Shown here one piece after another: positions 1 to 10,900 of a DNA stretch of 64,000 nucleotides; the stretch's first letter is position 1, and each line of letters begins with the position of its first letter. A model generated the notes under the pieces. The model made no database searches. It had not been told where the DNA came from and saw nothing but the letters and a program-made list of their open reading frames with translations. The DNA comes from Streptomyces avermitilis MA-4680 = NBRC 14893. Its GTDB lineage: Bacteria > Actinomycetota > Actinomycetes > Streptomycetales > Streptomycetaceae. Location of the stretch: positions 3,720,001 to 3,784,000 of the forward strand of contig NC_003155.5 in assembly GCF_000009765.2 (NCBI RefSeq), in the 5' to 3' direction. The translations under genes and the position numbers were made by a program.

Positions 1-60
1 ACCGGCGACCGGCGCGAGGTTCACGAGAGTCGGGGCGGAAGGACAGAGACAAGGACGGGG

Positions 61-936
61 CTAGCAGTCGGACGCGTTCGCCGCAGCGGCGGGACGGCTG
101 GACGTACGCGCACGCTGCCACCGCCGCACCACCGGCCACATCCCGACCCCGATCGACAGCGCCATCAGGTGCCCCCAGTCCGTCATCGGATCCGCGAACT
201 CGACCAGGTCGGCGACCAGTGACCCGCCGAAGACGACGAGGATCGTGCAGCGCGGCCAAGGTGTCAGCAGGCCCGCCAGCGCGCCGACGCACGCCGCGAC
301 GCCGAAGCTGATGCCGTAGTCGAGGCGGTGCAGGGAGCTGCCGGGCAGATGGCCGGCGAGGACCGCGAAGCCGACCGGGACCTCGGTGGCCAGGGTCGCG
401 AGCACATGGCCGAGCAGGAACACGCCCGCCGTGCGCCGGCCCCCTGTCCGCCGCTCCAGAGCCGTGAGGACGAGCAGGAAGCCGAGCGCGTACGGCGACG
501 TCACCCCGCCCGCGACCCACAGCGCGCTCGCCACCAGCACCAGCAGCGGATCCCGCATCAGATGCGCGACATCCGTACTGGATGCCTGGTGCAGGACATG
601 CACGAACGACGGATCGGCGTACTCCGCGACCAGGGACGTGGCGACGAGGACGAGCGCGTACGCGAGAGTGAAGGGCGTACCGAGCGGGCTCGGCAGCAGC
701 AGCCACAGGCGTGGAAGCCGGCGCGGCACCGACCGCGCGACGGACGGCGGCACCGGGGCCGGTCCGGCGGACGACGACGGCGCGGAGGCCGGGGACGGGA
801 CCGCTCCGGCGGACGGCGGCACCGCGAGGGGCGTCGTGCGCTGCCGCGGCAGGCCGTCCAGCGGGGGCGCGCCCGACTCCGGGGCCATGAGCGCGGCGTC
901 AGCCGTCGCGACAGCGCGGTCCACAGTGCGGTCCAC
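61..936 (-). CDS. rhomboid-like multipass membrane protein
   Basis: Unknown function; resembles the rhomboid-like proteins of Streptomyces. The first ~95 residues are Pro/Ala/Ser-rich and probably cytosolic. From about residue 100 there are five to six hydrophobic segments. A GISFG stretch and a later WGHLMAL stretch sit where rhomboids place catalytic Ser and His, but whether this is an active protease is unclear. I chose GTG at 936 because GGAAGGAG lies 8 bases upstream (291 aa); an upstream start at 1011 has no ribosome site. It is divergent from the methyltransferase gene at 1098. The 60 bases before its end hold no recognisable gene. Confidence 0.65.
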   Translation of the reverse strand: MDRTVDRAVATADAALMAPESGAPPLDGLPRQRTTPLAVPPSAGAVPSPASAPSSSAGPAPVPPSVARSVPRRLPRLWLLLPSPLGTPFTLAYALVLVATSLVAEYADPSFVHVLHQASSTDVAHLMRDPLLVLVASALWVAGGVTSPYALGFLLVLTALERRTGGRRTAGVFLLGHVLATLATEVPVGFAVLAGHLPGSSLHRLDYGISFGVAACVGALAGLLTPWPRCTILVVFGGSLVADLVEFADPMTDWGHLMALSIGVGMWPVVRRWQRARTSSRPAAAANASDC

Positions 937-1097
937 GTGCGGCGCTCCTTCCGTCGCGCCCCACACTTCGTGTCGCATGGCATCGCTGTCTATGACCGAC
1001 ACCACCCGCAACGCGATTCACAGCAGGGAGTTCCGGGTCGACGCACGGGAGTTGAAATTCCCGGGACCGTCCTGGTGAAAGTTGCCAGGATGGGCCC

Positions 1098-1775
1098 ATG
1101 ACCACCTCGTACGACTCTCCCGTAGTCATCGACCGTCGCGAGGGCCCTCACGGCGAGGTCGTGCTGCGCCGCCACGGAACGCTGCTTCAGATCATCGCCA
1201 ACGGGTGCTTCCTGATGGACACCTCGGACGGACGCTCGGAGCGGCTGCTGGTGGACGCGGCCCGCGACGCACTGGACGAGCGGCCCGAGCCGAGCGTCCT
1301 GATCGGCGGCCTCGGCGTCGGTTTCTCGCTCGCCCACGCCGCCGCGGACGCCCGCTGGGGCCGGATCACCGTCGTGGAACGCGAGCGGGCCGTCATCGAC
1401 TGGCACCGCGACGGACCGTTGTCCACGCTCTCCGCGCCGGCGCTCGCCGACCCGCGCACCGAGATCGTGGAAGCTGATCTCGTCGCCTACGTCAATGAGA
1501 CATCCGCCACGTACGACGCCCTGTGCCTGGACATCGACAACGGACCCGGCTGGACGGTCACCGAGGGCAACGACAGCCTGTATTCGAAGGCCGGACTGGC
1601 AGCCTGCGCACGGGTGTTGAAGCCCGGTGGGGTGCTAGCGGTGTGGTCGGCACAACCCTCTCCGGATTTTGAAGGAACCCTACGGAATGCCGGGTTCCTA
1701 GGGGTGCGTACCGAAGAGGTCCCCGTTGCCCGGGGCGTTCCGGACGTCGTACATCTCGCTGTCAGACCTGGATAG
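1098..1775 (+). CDS. spermidine synthase-like SAM-dependent methyltransferase
   Basis: Rossmann-fold protein of 225 aa. The nucleotide-binding loop is GGLGVGFSLA (about residues 74-83), followed by an acidic VVERE at the end of beta 2 and a YDALCLDIDNGP stretch like the catalytic region of spermidine synthases. It lacks the N-terminal beta-barrel of true polyamine aminopropyltransferases, so the label means fold only and the substrate is unknown. It stands alone upstream of the two-component pair, 113 bases away. No strong ribosome site precedes the ATG; a leaderless or near-leaderless transcript is possible. Confidence 0.7.
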   Translation: MTTSYDSPVVIDRREGPHGEVVLRRHGTLLQIIANGCFLMDTSDGRSERLLVDAARDALDERPEPSVLIGGLGVGFSLAHAAADARWGRITVVERERAVIDWHRDGPLSTLSAPALADPRTEIVEADLVAYVNETSATYDALCLDIDNGPGWTVTEGNDSLYSKAGLAACARVLKPGGVLAVWSAQPSPDFEGTLRNAGFLGVRTEEVPVARGVPDVVHLAVRPG

Positions 1776-1888
1776 CCGAGCGAAGGTGACTGCCCGTACT
1801 CTGCTCACCTGACGCAGATCATTCAAGCGTCAAGCGCAGTCATGGGATCACCCCACGGATTCCGGAAAGCACACCTCAGGGGCGGGCG

Positions 1889-2626
1889 ATGGAGCAGACA
1901 CACACCTCCCACAACGGCGCGGCGGCGACGCCCGGCGCTCAACGCCGGGTTCTGGTGGTCGAGGACGACCCGACGATCGTCGACGCCATCGCGGCCCGTC
2001 TGCGCGCCGAGGGATTCCTCGTGCAAACGGCAGGCGACGGTCCCTCCGCCGTCGACACCGCGGAGGCCTGGCAGCCCGACCTGCTGATCCTCGACATCAT
2101 GCTGCCCGGCTTCGACGGCCTGGAGGTCTGCCGCCGCGTGCAGGCCCAGCGCCCGGTGCCGGTGCTGATGCTCACCGCGCGCGACGACGAGACCGACATG
2201 CTCGTCGGGCTCGGGGTCGGCGCCGACGACTACATGACCAAGCCGTTCTCGATGCGGGAGCTGGCCGCGCGCGTGCATGTGCTGCTGCGCCGGGTCGAGC
2301 GGGCCGTGGTGGCCGCCACGACGCCCCGCACCGGCATCCTGCGCCTCGGTGAGCTGGAGATCGACCACGCGCAGCGCCGGGTGCGGGTGCGCTCGGAGGA
2401 CGTGCACCTGACGCCCACCGAGTTCGACCTCCTCGTCTGTCTGGCGAACACCCCGCGCGCGGTGCTCTCGCGCGAGCAGCTGCTCGCCGAGGTGTGGGAC
2501 TGGGCCGACGCGTCCGGCACCCGGACGGTGGACAGCCACATCAAGGCGCTGCGCCGAAAGATCGGGGCCGAGCGCATCCGTACCGTGCACGGCGTGGGCT
2601 ACGCGCTGGAGACCCCGACGCCATGA
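1889..2626 (+). CDS. OmpR/PhoB-family response regulator
   Basis: 245 aa. An N-terminal receiver domain (about 20-135) shows VVEDD, the phosphoacceptor Asp in LLILDIMLPG, the switch Thr in MLTARDD and the Lys in DDYMTKPFS. A C-terminal winged helix (about 150-240) ends in RTVHGVGYAL, typical of the family. The stop overlaps the ATG of the sensor kinase (ATGA), so the two are translationally coupled and form one system. Synteny with kgd suggests the SCO5283 orthologue; the signal is unknown. Confidence 0.9.
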   Translation: MEQTHTSHNGAAATPGAQRRVLVVEDDPTIVDAIAARLRAEGFLVQTAGDGPSAVDTAEAWQPDLLILDIMLPGFDGLEVCRRVQAQRPVPVLMLTARDDETDMLVGLGVGADDYMTKPFSMRELAARVHVLLRRVERAVVAATTPRTGILRLGELEIDHAQRRVRVRSEDVHLTPTEFDLLVCLANTPRAVLSREQLLAEVWDWADASGTRTVDSHIKALRRKIGAERIRTVHGVGYALETPTP

Positions 2627-3729
2627 GCGACGGGCCGGCCGCACGGAGGGGCCCCGGGGATCCCTGGGGCGGAGTACGCCCGTTCTCGATCAAGACCAAG
2701 CTGGGCGCGCTGGTCGTCATCTCGGTGCTGATCACCACAGGCCTGTCGATGATCGCGGTGCACACCAAGACGGAGCTCCGCTTCATCACGGTCTTCTCGA
2801 TGATCGCCACACTGTTGATAACGCAGTTCGTGGCGCATTCGCTCACCGCGCCGCTGGACGACATGAACACGGTGGCCCGGTCCATCTCGCGCGGTGACTA
2901 CACGCGGCGGGTGCGCGAGAACCGCTGGGACGAGCTGGGTGACCTGGCCCACACGATCAACCTCATGGCCGACGAGCTGGAGGCCCAGGACCGCCAGCGC
3001 AAGGAACTCGTGGCAAATGTCTCCCACGAGCTGCGCACCCCCATCGCGGGCCTGCGCGCGGTCCTGGAGAACATCGTGGACGGCATCTCCGCCGCCGACC
3101 CCGAGACGATGCGCACGGCCCTGAAGCAGACGGAGCGACTGGGACGGCTGGTGGAGACCCTGCTGGACCTCTCCCGGCTGGACAACGGCGTCGTCCCCCT
3201 CCGCAAGCGCCGCTTCGAGGTGTGGCCCTACCTGTCCGGCGTCCTGAAGGAGGCCAACATGGTCGCCTCGGCACGCGCGAGCCTGGCGACGGGCTCCGGC
3301 AGCCACACCCGCACGGACGTCCATCTGCACCTCGATGTGTCCCCGCCCGAGCTGACCGCGCACGCGGACCCGGAGCGGATCCACCAGGTCGTCGCCAACC
3401 TGATCGACAACGCGGTCAAGCACAGCCCGCCGCACGGGCGCGTGACGGTCAAGGCCCGGCGGGGCCCCGCACCCGAGTCGCTGGACCTGGAGGTCCTGGA
3501 CGAGGGCCCGGGCATCCCCGAGTCGGAGTGGCACCGGGTCTTCGAGCGGTTCAACCGCGGCGCCGTCAGCGCGCCGCACGGCCCGGGCAGCGACGGCGGT
3601 ACGGGCCTGGGGCTCGCCATCGCGCGCTGGGCGGTCGATCTGCACGGCGGCCGGATCGGTGTGGCCGAATCCCAGCGGGGCTGCCGGATCCAGGTCACCC
3701 TTCCGGGACTTCCCTCTCTGCCAAGTTGA
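2623..3729 (+). CDS. sensor histidine kinase (HAMP, HisKA, HATPase)
   Basis: 368 aa, partner of the regulator whose stop codon it overlaps. Two transmembrane helices lie close together (about 25-75) with almost no extracellular loop, so it probably senses membrane or intracellular state. HAMP (about 75-125) is followed by the H box NVSHELRTPIAGL, an N box (NLIDNAVKHSPP), a G1 box (DEGPGIP) and a G2 box (GGTGLGLAI). The region between this stop and kgd (3730-4010) should carry the kgd promoter; no motif was certain there. Confidence 0.9.
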   Translation: MSDGPAARRGPGDPWGGVRPFSIKTKLGALVVISVLITTGLSMIAVHTKTELRFITVFSMIATLLITQFVAHSLTAPLDDMNTVARSISRGDYTRRVRENRWDELGDLAHTINLMADELEAQDRQRKELVANVSHELRTPIAGLRAVLENIVDGISAADPETMRTALKQTERLGRLVETLLDLSRLDNGVVPLRKRRFEVWPYLSGVLKEANMVASARASLATGSGSHTRTDVHLHLDVSPPELTAHADPERIHQVVANLIDNAVKHSPPHGRVTVKARRGPAPESLDLEVLDEGPGIPESEWHRVFERFNRGAVSAPHGPGSDGGTGLGLAIARWAVDLHGGRIGVAESQRGCRIQVTLPGLPSLPS

Positions 3730-4010
3730 CGTAAAGTTCGAACCGGAACCACAAGATCCACGAGCGTCCGCCGTGGCGGACACGTGTGATCAGGCAGAGG
3801 GCCGCGTGAGTCGTACCGCGACCCTGTCCCGACGTACCCCCTCCGGCCCGGAACCCCGCTTGTTTCCCGCCATTTCCACAGCCGAAACACGGTTTCCGAT
3901 GTGACTTGCGCGACGTTGGACGGACCCGACCTGACCTTCCCGGCCATGGGGGCGTAGCCTTTATTTCCGCTGTCCATCACCTTGTGAAGCGGAAGAGGGC
4001 GGTTGCCGCC

Positions 4011-7000
4011 GTGTCGCCACAGTCCCCCAGTAACTCGAGCATCTCGACCGACGACCAAGCCGGGAAGAACCCCGCTGCGGCCTTCGGACCCAACGAGTGG
4101 CTCGTCGACGAGATCTATCAGCAGTACCTCCAGGACCCGAATTCGGTAGACCGAGCCTGGTGGGACTTCTTCGCCGATTACAAGCCGGGCGCAGCTGCCG
4201 CCTCGGCTCCGGCGGGTACTGCGGCCGCGGGGGCCGCAGAGACCACCACGCCGGCTCCGGCCGCGCCGACCGCTGCGGCCCCCGCCGCTCCCGCGGCACC
4301 GGCTCCGGCCGCCCCGGCACCGGCTCCGGCCGCTCCGGCTCCCGCGGCCGCTCCGGCGGTCCCGAAGCCCGCTGCCGCGGCTCCGGCCCCGGCCGCCGCG
4401 AAGCCGGCCGCCGCCGCGCCCGCCCAGCCGAAGGCCGCCGCGGCGACCGAGGCCGCCGAGGGCCCCACGTTCGTCCCGCTGCGCGGTCCCGCCGCCGCGG
4501 TCGCGAAGAACATGAACGCCTCGATCGAGGTGCCCACGGCCACGTCCGTGCGCGCGGTCCCGGTGAAGCTGCTCTTCGACAACCGCATCGTCATCAACAA
4601 CCACCTGAAGCGTGCCCGGGGCGGGAAGATCTCCTTCACCCACCTCATCGGGTACGCGATGGTGCAGGCCATCAAGGCCATGCCGTCGATGAACTGGCAC
4701 TACGCGGAGAAGGACGGGAAGCCCACCCTCGTCAAGCCCGCGCACGTCAACTTCGGCCTCGCCATCGACCTGGTGAAGCCCAACGGCGACCGCCAGCTCG
4801 TCGTCGCCGGCATCAAGAAGGCCGAGACGCTGAACTTCTTCGAGTTCTGGCAGGCCTACGAGGACATCGTCCGCCGCGCCCGTGACGGCAAGCTGACGAT
4901 GGACGACTTCACCGGTGTCACGGTCTCCCTGACCAACCCCGGCGGCCTCGGCACCGTCCACTCGGTCCCGCGTCTGATGCCCGGCCAGTCGGTCATCATG
5001 GGCGTCGGCTCCATGGACTACCCGGCGGAGTTCCAGGGCACCTCCCAGGACACCCTGAACAAGCTCGGCATCTCGAAGGTCATGACGCTCACGTCGACCT
5101 ACGACCACCGGGTGATCCAGGGCGCCGCGTCCGGCGAGTTCCTGCGGATCGTCGCGAACTTCCTCCTCGGCGAGGGCGGCTTCTACGACGAGATCTTCGA
5201 GGCTCTGCGGATCCCCTACGAGCCGGTCCGCTGGCTCAAGGACATCGACGCCTCGCACGACGACGACGTCACGAAGGCCGCCCGCGTCTTCGAGCTGATC
5301 CACTCCTACCGGGTCCGCGGCCACGTCATGGCCGACACCGACCCGCTGGAGTACCGCCAGCGCAAGCACCCCGACCTGGACATCACCGAGCACGGCCTCA
5401 CGCTCTGGGACCTGGAGCGCGAGTTCGCGGTCGGCGGCTTCGCGGGCAAGTCCCTGATGAAGCTGCGCGACATCCTCGGCGTGCTGCGCGACTCGTACTG
5501 CCGCACCACCGGCATCGAGTTCATGCACATCCAGGACCCCAAGCAGCGCAAGTGGATCCAGGACCGCATCGAGCGCTCGCACTCCAAGCCGGAGCGCGAG
5601 GAGCAGCTGCGCATCCTGCGCCGCCTGAACGCGGCGGAGGCCTTCGAGACCTTCCTCCAGACGAAGTACGTCGGCCAGAAGCGCTTCTCCCTGGAGGGCG
5701 GCGAGTCCGTCATCCCGCTGCTGGACGCGGTCATCGACTCCGCCGCCGAGTCCCGCCTGGACGAGGTCGTCATCGGCATGGCCCACCGCGGCCGCCTGAA
5801 CGTGCTCGCCAACATCGTCGGCAAGTCGTACGCGCAGATCTTCCGCGAGTTCGAGGGCAACCTCGACCCGAAGTCGATGCACGGCTCCGGCGACGTGAAG
5901 TACCACCTGGGCGCCAGCGGCACCTTCACCGGCCTGGACGGCGAGCAGATCAAGGTCTCGCTGGCCGCCAACCCGTCCCACCTGGAGACGGTCGACCCGA
6001 TCATCGAGGGCATCGCCCGCGCCAAGCAGGACATCATCAACAAGGGCGGCACGGACTTCACGGTCCTGCCGGTCGCCCTGCACGGTGACGCGGCCTTCGC
6101 GGGCCAGGGCGTGGTGGCCGAGACCCTGAACATGTCGCAGCTGCGCGGTTACCGCACGGGCGGCACGGTCCACATCGTCATCAACAACCAGGTCGGCTTC
6201 ACGGCCGCCCCGGAGTCGTCGCGTTCGTCGATGTACGCGACCGATGTGGCCCGCATGATCGAGGCGCCGATCTTCCACGTGAACGGCGACGACCCCGAGG
6301 CCGTCGTCCGCGTCGCCCGCCTGGCCTTCGAGTTCCGCCAGGCGTTCAACAAGGACGTCGTCATCGACCTGATCTGCTACCGCCGTCGGGGCCACAACGA
6401 GTCCGACAACCCGGCGTTCACGCAGCCCCTGATGTACGACCTGATCGACAAGAAGCGCTCGGTGCGCAAGCTCTACACCGAGTCCCTGATCGGCCGGGGC
6501 GACATCACGCTGGAAGAGGCGGAGCAGGCGCTCCAGGACTTCCAGGGCCAGCTGGAGAAGGTCTTCACCGAGGTCCGCGAGGCCATCTCCACCCCGGGCG
6601 AGGCGCCGGCTCCCGAGCCGCAGCCCGAGTTCCCGGTGGCCGTGCCGACCGCGGTCTCCCAGGAGGTCGTGAAGCGGATCGCCGAGTCCCAGGTCAACAT
6701 CCCCGACCACGTCACCGTGCACCCGCGGCTGCTGCCGCAGCTTCAGCGCCGTGCGGCGATGATCGAGGACGACACGATCGACTGGGGCATGGGCGAGACC
6801 CTGGCCATCGGCTCGCTGCTCCTCGAGGGCACCCCGGTCCGTCTTTCGGGCCAGGACTCCCGCCGGGGCACGTTCGGCCAGCGCCACGCCGTCCTGATCG
6901 ACCGGGTCACGGGCGAGGACTTCACCCCGCTCCAGTACCTCGCGGACGACCAGGCGCGCCTGAACGTCTACGACTCCCTGCTCTCCGAGTACGCGGTCAT

Positions 7001-7841
7001 GGGCTTCGAGTACGGCTACTCGCTGGCCCGCCCCGACGCCCTCGTGATGTGGGAGGCGCAGTTCGGTGACTTCGTCAACGGCGCGCAGACGGTCGTCGAC
7101 GAGTACATCTCGGCCGCCGAGCAGAAGTGGGGCCAGACGTCCGGCGTCACCCTGCTCCTCCCGCACGGCTACGAGGGCCAGGGTCCGGACCACTCCTCGG
7201 CCCGTATCGAGCGCTTCCTCCAGCTGTGCGCGCAGAACAACATGACGGTCGCCCAGCCGACGCTCCCGTCGAACTACTTCCACCTCCTGCGGTGGCAGGT
7301 GCACAACCCGCACCACAAGCCGCTGGTGGTCTTCACCCCGAAGTCGATGCTGCGCCTCAAGGCCGCCGCCTCGAAGACGGAGGAGTTCACCACGGGCGCC
7401 TTCCGCCCCGTCATCGGCGACGACACCGTCGACGCCGCCGCGGTCCGCAAGGTCGTCTTCTGCGCCGGCAAGCTGTACTACGACCTCGAGGCCGAGCGGA
7501 AGAAGCGCGGCGCCACGGACGCAGCGGCTGCCGAGACCGCGATCATCCGCCTCGAGCGCCTGTACCCGCTGCCGGGTGCCGAGCTCCAGGCGGAGATCGC
7601 CAAGTACCCGAACGCCGAGAAGTACCTGTGGGCCCAGGAGGAGCCGGCGAACCAGGGCGCATGGCCCTTCATCGCCCTCAACCTGATCGACCACCTGGAC
7701 CTGGCGGTCGGCGCGGACGTTCCGCACGGGGAGCGACTGCGGCGCATCTCCCGCCCGCACAGCTCTTCGCCGGCCGTGGGTTCCGCCAAGCGGCACCAGG
7801 CTGAGCAGGAGCAGTTGGTGCGAGAGGTGTTCGAGGCGTAG
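4011..7841 (+). CDS. kgd: multifunctional 2-oxoglutarate dehydrogenase/decarboxylase Kgd (E1 with fused E2 domain)
   Basis: TCA-cycle enzyme that oxidatively decarboxylates 2-oxoglutarate with ThDP and transfers succinyl to lipoamide. 1276 aa, the fused actinobacterial type. The N-terminal E1 helix segment (FGPNEWLVDEIY) is followed by an Ala/Pro-rich linker (about 55-145), an E2-like acyltransferase domain containing YDHRVIQGAASGEFL, and the E1 part with AHRGRLNVLANI, GDAAFAGQGV and NNQVGFT for ThDP/Mg binding. No lipoyl domain is present, so it must rely on a separate E2. I chose GTG 4011 (VSPQSPS) because family N-termini start there; an in-frame start at 3906 adds an unlike stretch. Confidence 0.95.
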   Translation: MSPQSPSNSSISTDDQAGKNPAAAFGPNEWLVDEIYQQYLQDPNSVDRAWWDFFADYKPGAAAASAPAGTAAAGAAETTTPAPAAPTAAAPAAPAAPAPAAPAPAPAAPAPAAAPAVPKPAAAAPAPAAAKPAAAAPAQPKAAAATEAAEGPTFVPLRGPAAAVAKNMNASIEVPTATSVRAVPVKLLFDNRIVINNHLKRARGGKISFTHLIGYAMVQAIKAMPSMNWHYAEKDGKPTLVKPAHVNFGLAIDLVKPNGDRQLVVAGIKKAETLNFFEFWQAYEDIVRRARDGKLTMDDFTGVTVSLTNPGGLGTVHSVPRLMPGQSVIMGVGSMDYPAEFQGTSQDTLNKLGISKVMTLTSTYDHRVIQGAASGEFLRIVANFLLGEGGFYDEIFEALRIPYEPVRWLKDIDASHDDDVTKAARVFELIHSYRVRGHVMADTDPLEYRQRKHPDLDITEHGLTLWDLEREFAVGGFAGKSLMKLRDILGVLRDSYCRTTGIEFMHIQDPKQRKWIQDRIERSHSKPEREEQLRILRRLNAAEAFETFLQTKYVGQKRFSLEGGESVIPLLDAVIDSAAESRLDEVVIGMAHRGRLNVLANIVGKSYAQIFREFEGNLDPKSMHGSGDVKYHLGASGTFTGLDGEQIKVSLAANPSHLETVDPIIEGIARAKQDIINKGGTDFTVLPVALHGDAAFAGQGVVAETLNMSQLRGYRTGGTVHIVINNQVGFTAAPESSRSSMYATDVARMIEAPIFHVNGDDPEAVVRVARLAFEFRQAFNKDVVIDLICYRRRGHNESDNPAFTQPLMYDLIDKKRSVRKLYTESLIGRGDITLEEAEQALQDFQGQLEKVFTEVREAISTPGEAPAPEPQPEFPVAVPTAVSQEVVKRIAESQVNIPDHVTVHPRLLPQLQRRAAMIEDDTIDWGMGETLAIGSLLLEGTPVRLSGQDSRRGTFGQRHAVLIDRVTGEDFTPLQYLADDQARLNVYDSLLSEYAVMGFEYGYSLARPDALVMWEAQFGDFVNGAQTVVDEYISAAEQKWGQTSGVTLLLPHGYEGQGPDHSSARIERFLQLCAQNNMTVAQPTLPSNYFHLLRWQVHNPHHKPLVVFTPKSMLRLKAAASKTEEFTTGAFRPVIGDDTVDAAAVRKVVFCAGKLYYDLEAERKKRGATDAAAAETAIIRLERLYPLPGAELQAEIAKYPNAEKYLWAQEEPANQGAWPFIALNLIDHLDLAVGADVPHGERLRRISRPHSSSPAVGSAKRHQAEQEQLVREVFEA

Positions 7842-7862
7842 GTCTCGGACACACACCGACAC

Positions 7863-7907
7863 CGAGGGCCCGGCTCCGAGTTCTAACGACTCGGGGCCGG
7901 GCCCTCG
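7863..7907. terminator. bidirectional terminator between kgd and the TIR/NB-ARC/TPR gene
   Basis: Near-perfect inverted repeat: CGAGGGCCCGGC plus CCGAGT on one side of a 7-base loop and their complements on the other, with single-base bulges. It sits between the convergent 3' ends of kgd and the large minus-strand gene and can serve both. Confidence 0.8.
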
Positions 7908-7916
7908 CTTTGTACC

Positions 7917-10900
7917 TCAGGTCGGCTGCGGTTCGAAGTCCCAGTACGGGCGGTTGCGGGAGCGGGCCGAGACGGTGTGGACGTGTCGCGAGCCCAGCGT
8001 CGCGGCGAGATCCGCAAGCACCTCCTGCTCGATCTCCTCGGCCCGCCGGTGCTCCCTCAGGCCACGCAGGTCCGCGGCCTGGGCCACCCGGGCGGACAGG
8101 GTGAGGGGGTGGGTGCGGCCCAGTGCGTCGGTGGCCCGTGCGACCGTGCTCCCGCTCAGCTCGGCCGCCGACTCGACGTCGCCGATGAATTGACGCACGG
8201 CGGCGGCGTTGATGGCGCAGCCCAGGGTCCAGGGGTGGCTCTCGCCCATCGCCGCCGCCATGGCCGTCAGCGCCTTCTCGGCCCCGAAGCGCGCCTCGTC
8301 GCGTGCGCCGACCTGGCGCAGGAGCAACACGTGGTTGGCGCGGGCGCCGATGGTGAACGGATGTCCGTCGGTGAGCATCGCTTCGTAGCGGGCGATGAGG
8401 GATTCGCTCGCCGCGCCCGCCTGGTCGATGTCGCCGTACTCGCGTGCGAAGCAGCTCTGGCTGACGGCCGCGGCCAGCGTCAGGGGGTCGGTCTCGCCCA
8501 GGGTCCGCTCGTAGCGCTCCAGTACGCGGGAGAAGAGCTTCCCCGCCTTTTCCCGGTCGCCGGCGCGGTACTGGCACAGCGCGAGGTTGTGCTCGGCGCG
8601 CAGGGTCTGCGGATTGTCGGAGCCCATCACGGCGCGCTGCGCCCGCGCGTTCGTCGCCTGGGCCGACTCCGCCTCGGCGTAGTGGCCCAGCAGACGCAGG
8701 TCTGTCGCGCAGGAGGTCTCCGAGAGGAGGATTCCGGGATGCCGCCCGCTCAGCAGCGCCCGACGTGCCTCCAGCGTCCGCCGGTCGACGTCCAGCGCCT
8801 CCTCGTAGCGGCCGAGCAGCCGCAACGAGAACCCCAGGTCGTGCTGAGCGTCGAGGGTCCGCGAGTCCTGTTCCCCGAGGAGGTCGAGGCAGCTCGTGAG
8901 CAGCCGCCGGGTCAGCTCCAGCGCCTCCCCGTAGCGGCCGAGACCCCGCAGGTCGGCGGCCAGGCCGGCAGCCGCGCGCAAGTGGTCCGGGTCCAGCTCC
9001 CCGCGCTCTTCCCGCAGGTGCTCGACGGCCGCCCGGTCGACGGCCTCCGTCCGCCGGTAGTCCCCGGTCGAGCGCAGCAGGTTGGTGTGGTGGGCGGTCA
9101 GCTCCCAGATCACGGGATGGGTGTCACCGAGCAGTTCCCGCCAGGCTTCCAGGGCGCGCTCGGCGAGCTCGACACCGGCCGCGTACCGGCCCGAAAGGTG
9201 AAGGTAGCCGAGGCAGTTGAGGACCAGCCGCTGTACGCCGGGGTCAGGACTGTCGAGTACGTCCGCGTACTTCAGGTGCGGGACGATCTCCGCGTACTCG
9301 CCCCAGTGGCGGGTGTCGGTGGGACGGCCGGGGTCCGCGCTCGCCAGTGCGCGCCGCACGACGGCGGCGAACTCATGCCGCTCGTCCTCCGGCATGTCGT
9401 TGCGGACGATCTGGTGCACCATCCGGTGCAGGTACAGCGACTCCCCCGAAGAGGTGCTCCCGTCGGTGGCCGCCTCATGGGACTCCAGACGGACGACGGA
9501 GTACTGACGCAGTTGGTGGATCGCCTTGTTCCACAGCAGCCGGTCGTTGAGCAGCCCGGTGATCGTCTCCGGCAACTCGTTGTGCGGCATCTCCCTGAGG
9601 AACCGTACGGGGATGAGGCCGGGAGCGAAGAAGGTGCACAGACGCAGCAGGTCGACGGCCTCCGGGACGGTCTCGCGGACCTTGTTCAGCAGGATCGACC
9701 AGGCCGTCCGGAACGCGATCGGGAAGTCCGCGGAGACCTTGACCACGTCCTGGTCGATGCCTCCGTCCAGCAACGCGATGTACTCCCCGACGGACAGGTC
9801 CGAGTCGTTGAGCCAGCCCGCGGTCTGGTCCAGCAGCAGCGGCAGATCCTCCAAGGCCTCCGCGAGCCGGTCGGCGTCCGCCTCCGCCAGCCGTGGTGCG
9901 CGGCGCCTGATGAAGGCCACCGATTCGGGCCGGTCGTAGACCGGGACTTCGAGCAGTTCGCTGTTGTGTTCGCCCCACTTGAGGTTGCGGGAGGTGATCA
10001 GTACGTGCCCCGGTCCCGTGGGCACCAGGTCCTCGATCTGGTCCGGGTCGTCGGCGCCGTCCAGGATCAGCAGCCAGCGCGCGTACGGGTCGCCCCGGCG
10101 CAGTGAATCCCGCACCGCACGCAGCCGCTCGCCGTACTCGGCACCCGTGGACAGGCCGAGTCGCGAGGCGAGTTCGGCGAGTGTCTGCCGGAACACCCCC
10201 CGGTTGTCGGCGCCGACCCACCACACCACGTCGTACTCGGAGCTGAACCGGTACACGTACTCGACCGCGAGCTGGGTCTTGCCCACGCCTGACATGCCGT
10301 GCAGCGTGAGGACGCCCGCACCCGGCTCGGCGCCCTTCAGCAGGCTGTAGGCGTCGCTCAGCAGCGACTCACGTCCCGTGAAGCGGGTGTTGCGGCGCGG
10401 CACTCCGCCCCACACCTCGGGTGTGGCGGCCGGAAAGCGCGGCCCGCGCCGCTCGCCGCCCGAGGCCGCGGGCAGCGAGTCACCGGGCAGACCGACGAGC
10501 CGGGCCAGCAGTCGTCGTTCGGCCTCGTCGGCGCCCGTGTCGGTCAGATCGACCGCGGCGAGCACCGCCGCGGCCGAGGGCACGGGCGCGTTGGTGACCG
10601 AGACGGCCACGAACCGGGACGGGTCGGGCGCCACGACCTCCCGGAGGGCCTCGTTCCACTCGTCGTGGGAGCGCAGGCCCAACTGGAAGTACCACTCGCT
10701 GACGACGATGAGGATCCGGCCCTCGGCGAGTTTCAGATCGCGCAGCAGATCAATCAGCGGGATGTCGGCCGGCACATCCCAGAGCATGAGTACGGCGCGC
10801 ACACCCCACCGCTCCAGACGGTCTCCGATCCAGGCCGCCCAGGCCCGGTTGAACCCGGCGTAGACGATCGTGACACTCGATGCCGCACCAGGGACATCCG

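Noticed and set aside
3228..7862. 1544-codon open frame antisense to kgd
   Set aside because: Composition is Arg/Leu/Asp/Val-rich with no domain. It is the mirror of the kgd codon pattern, and the sense frame has clear catalytic motifs.
7977..10106. 709-codon frame antisense to the TIR/NB-ARC/TPR gene
   Set aside because: Arg/Val/Gly-rich shadow of a GC-rich gene; no motif and no ribosome site.
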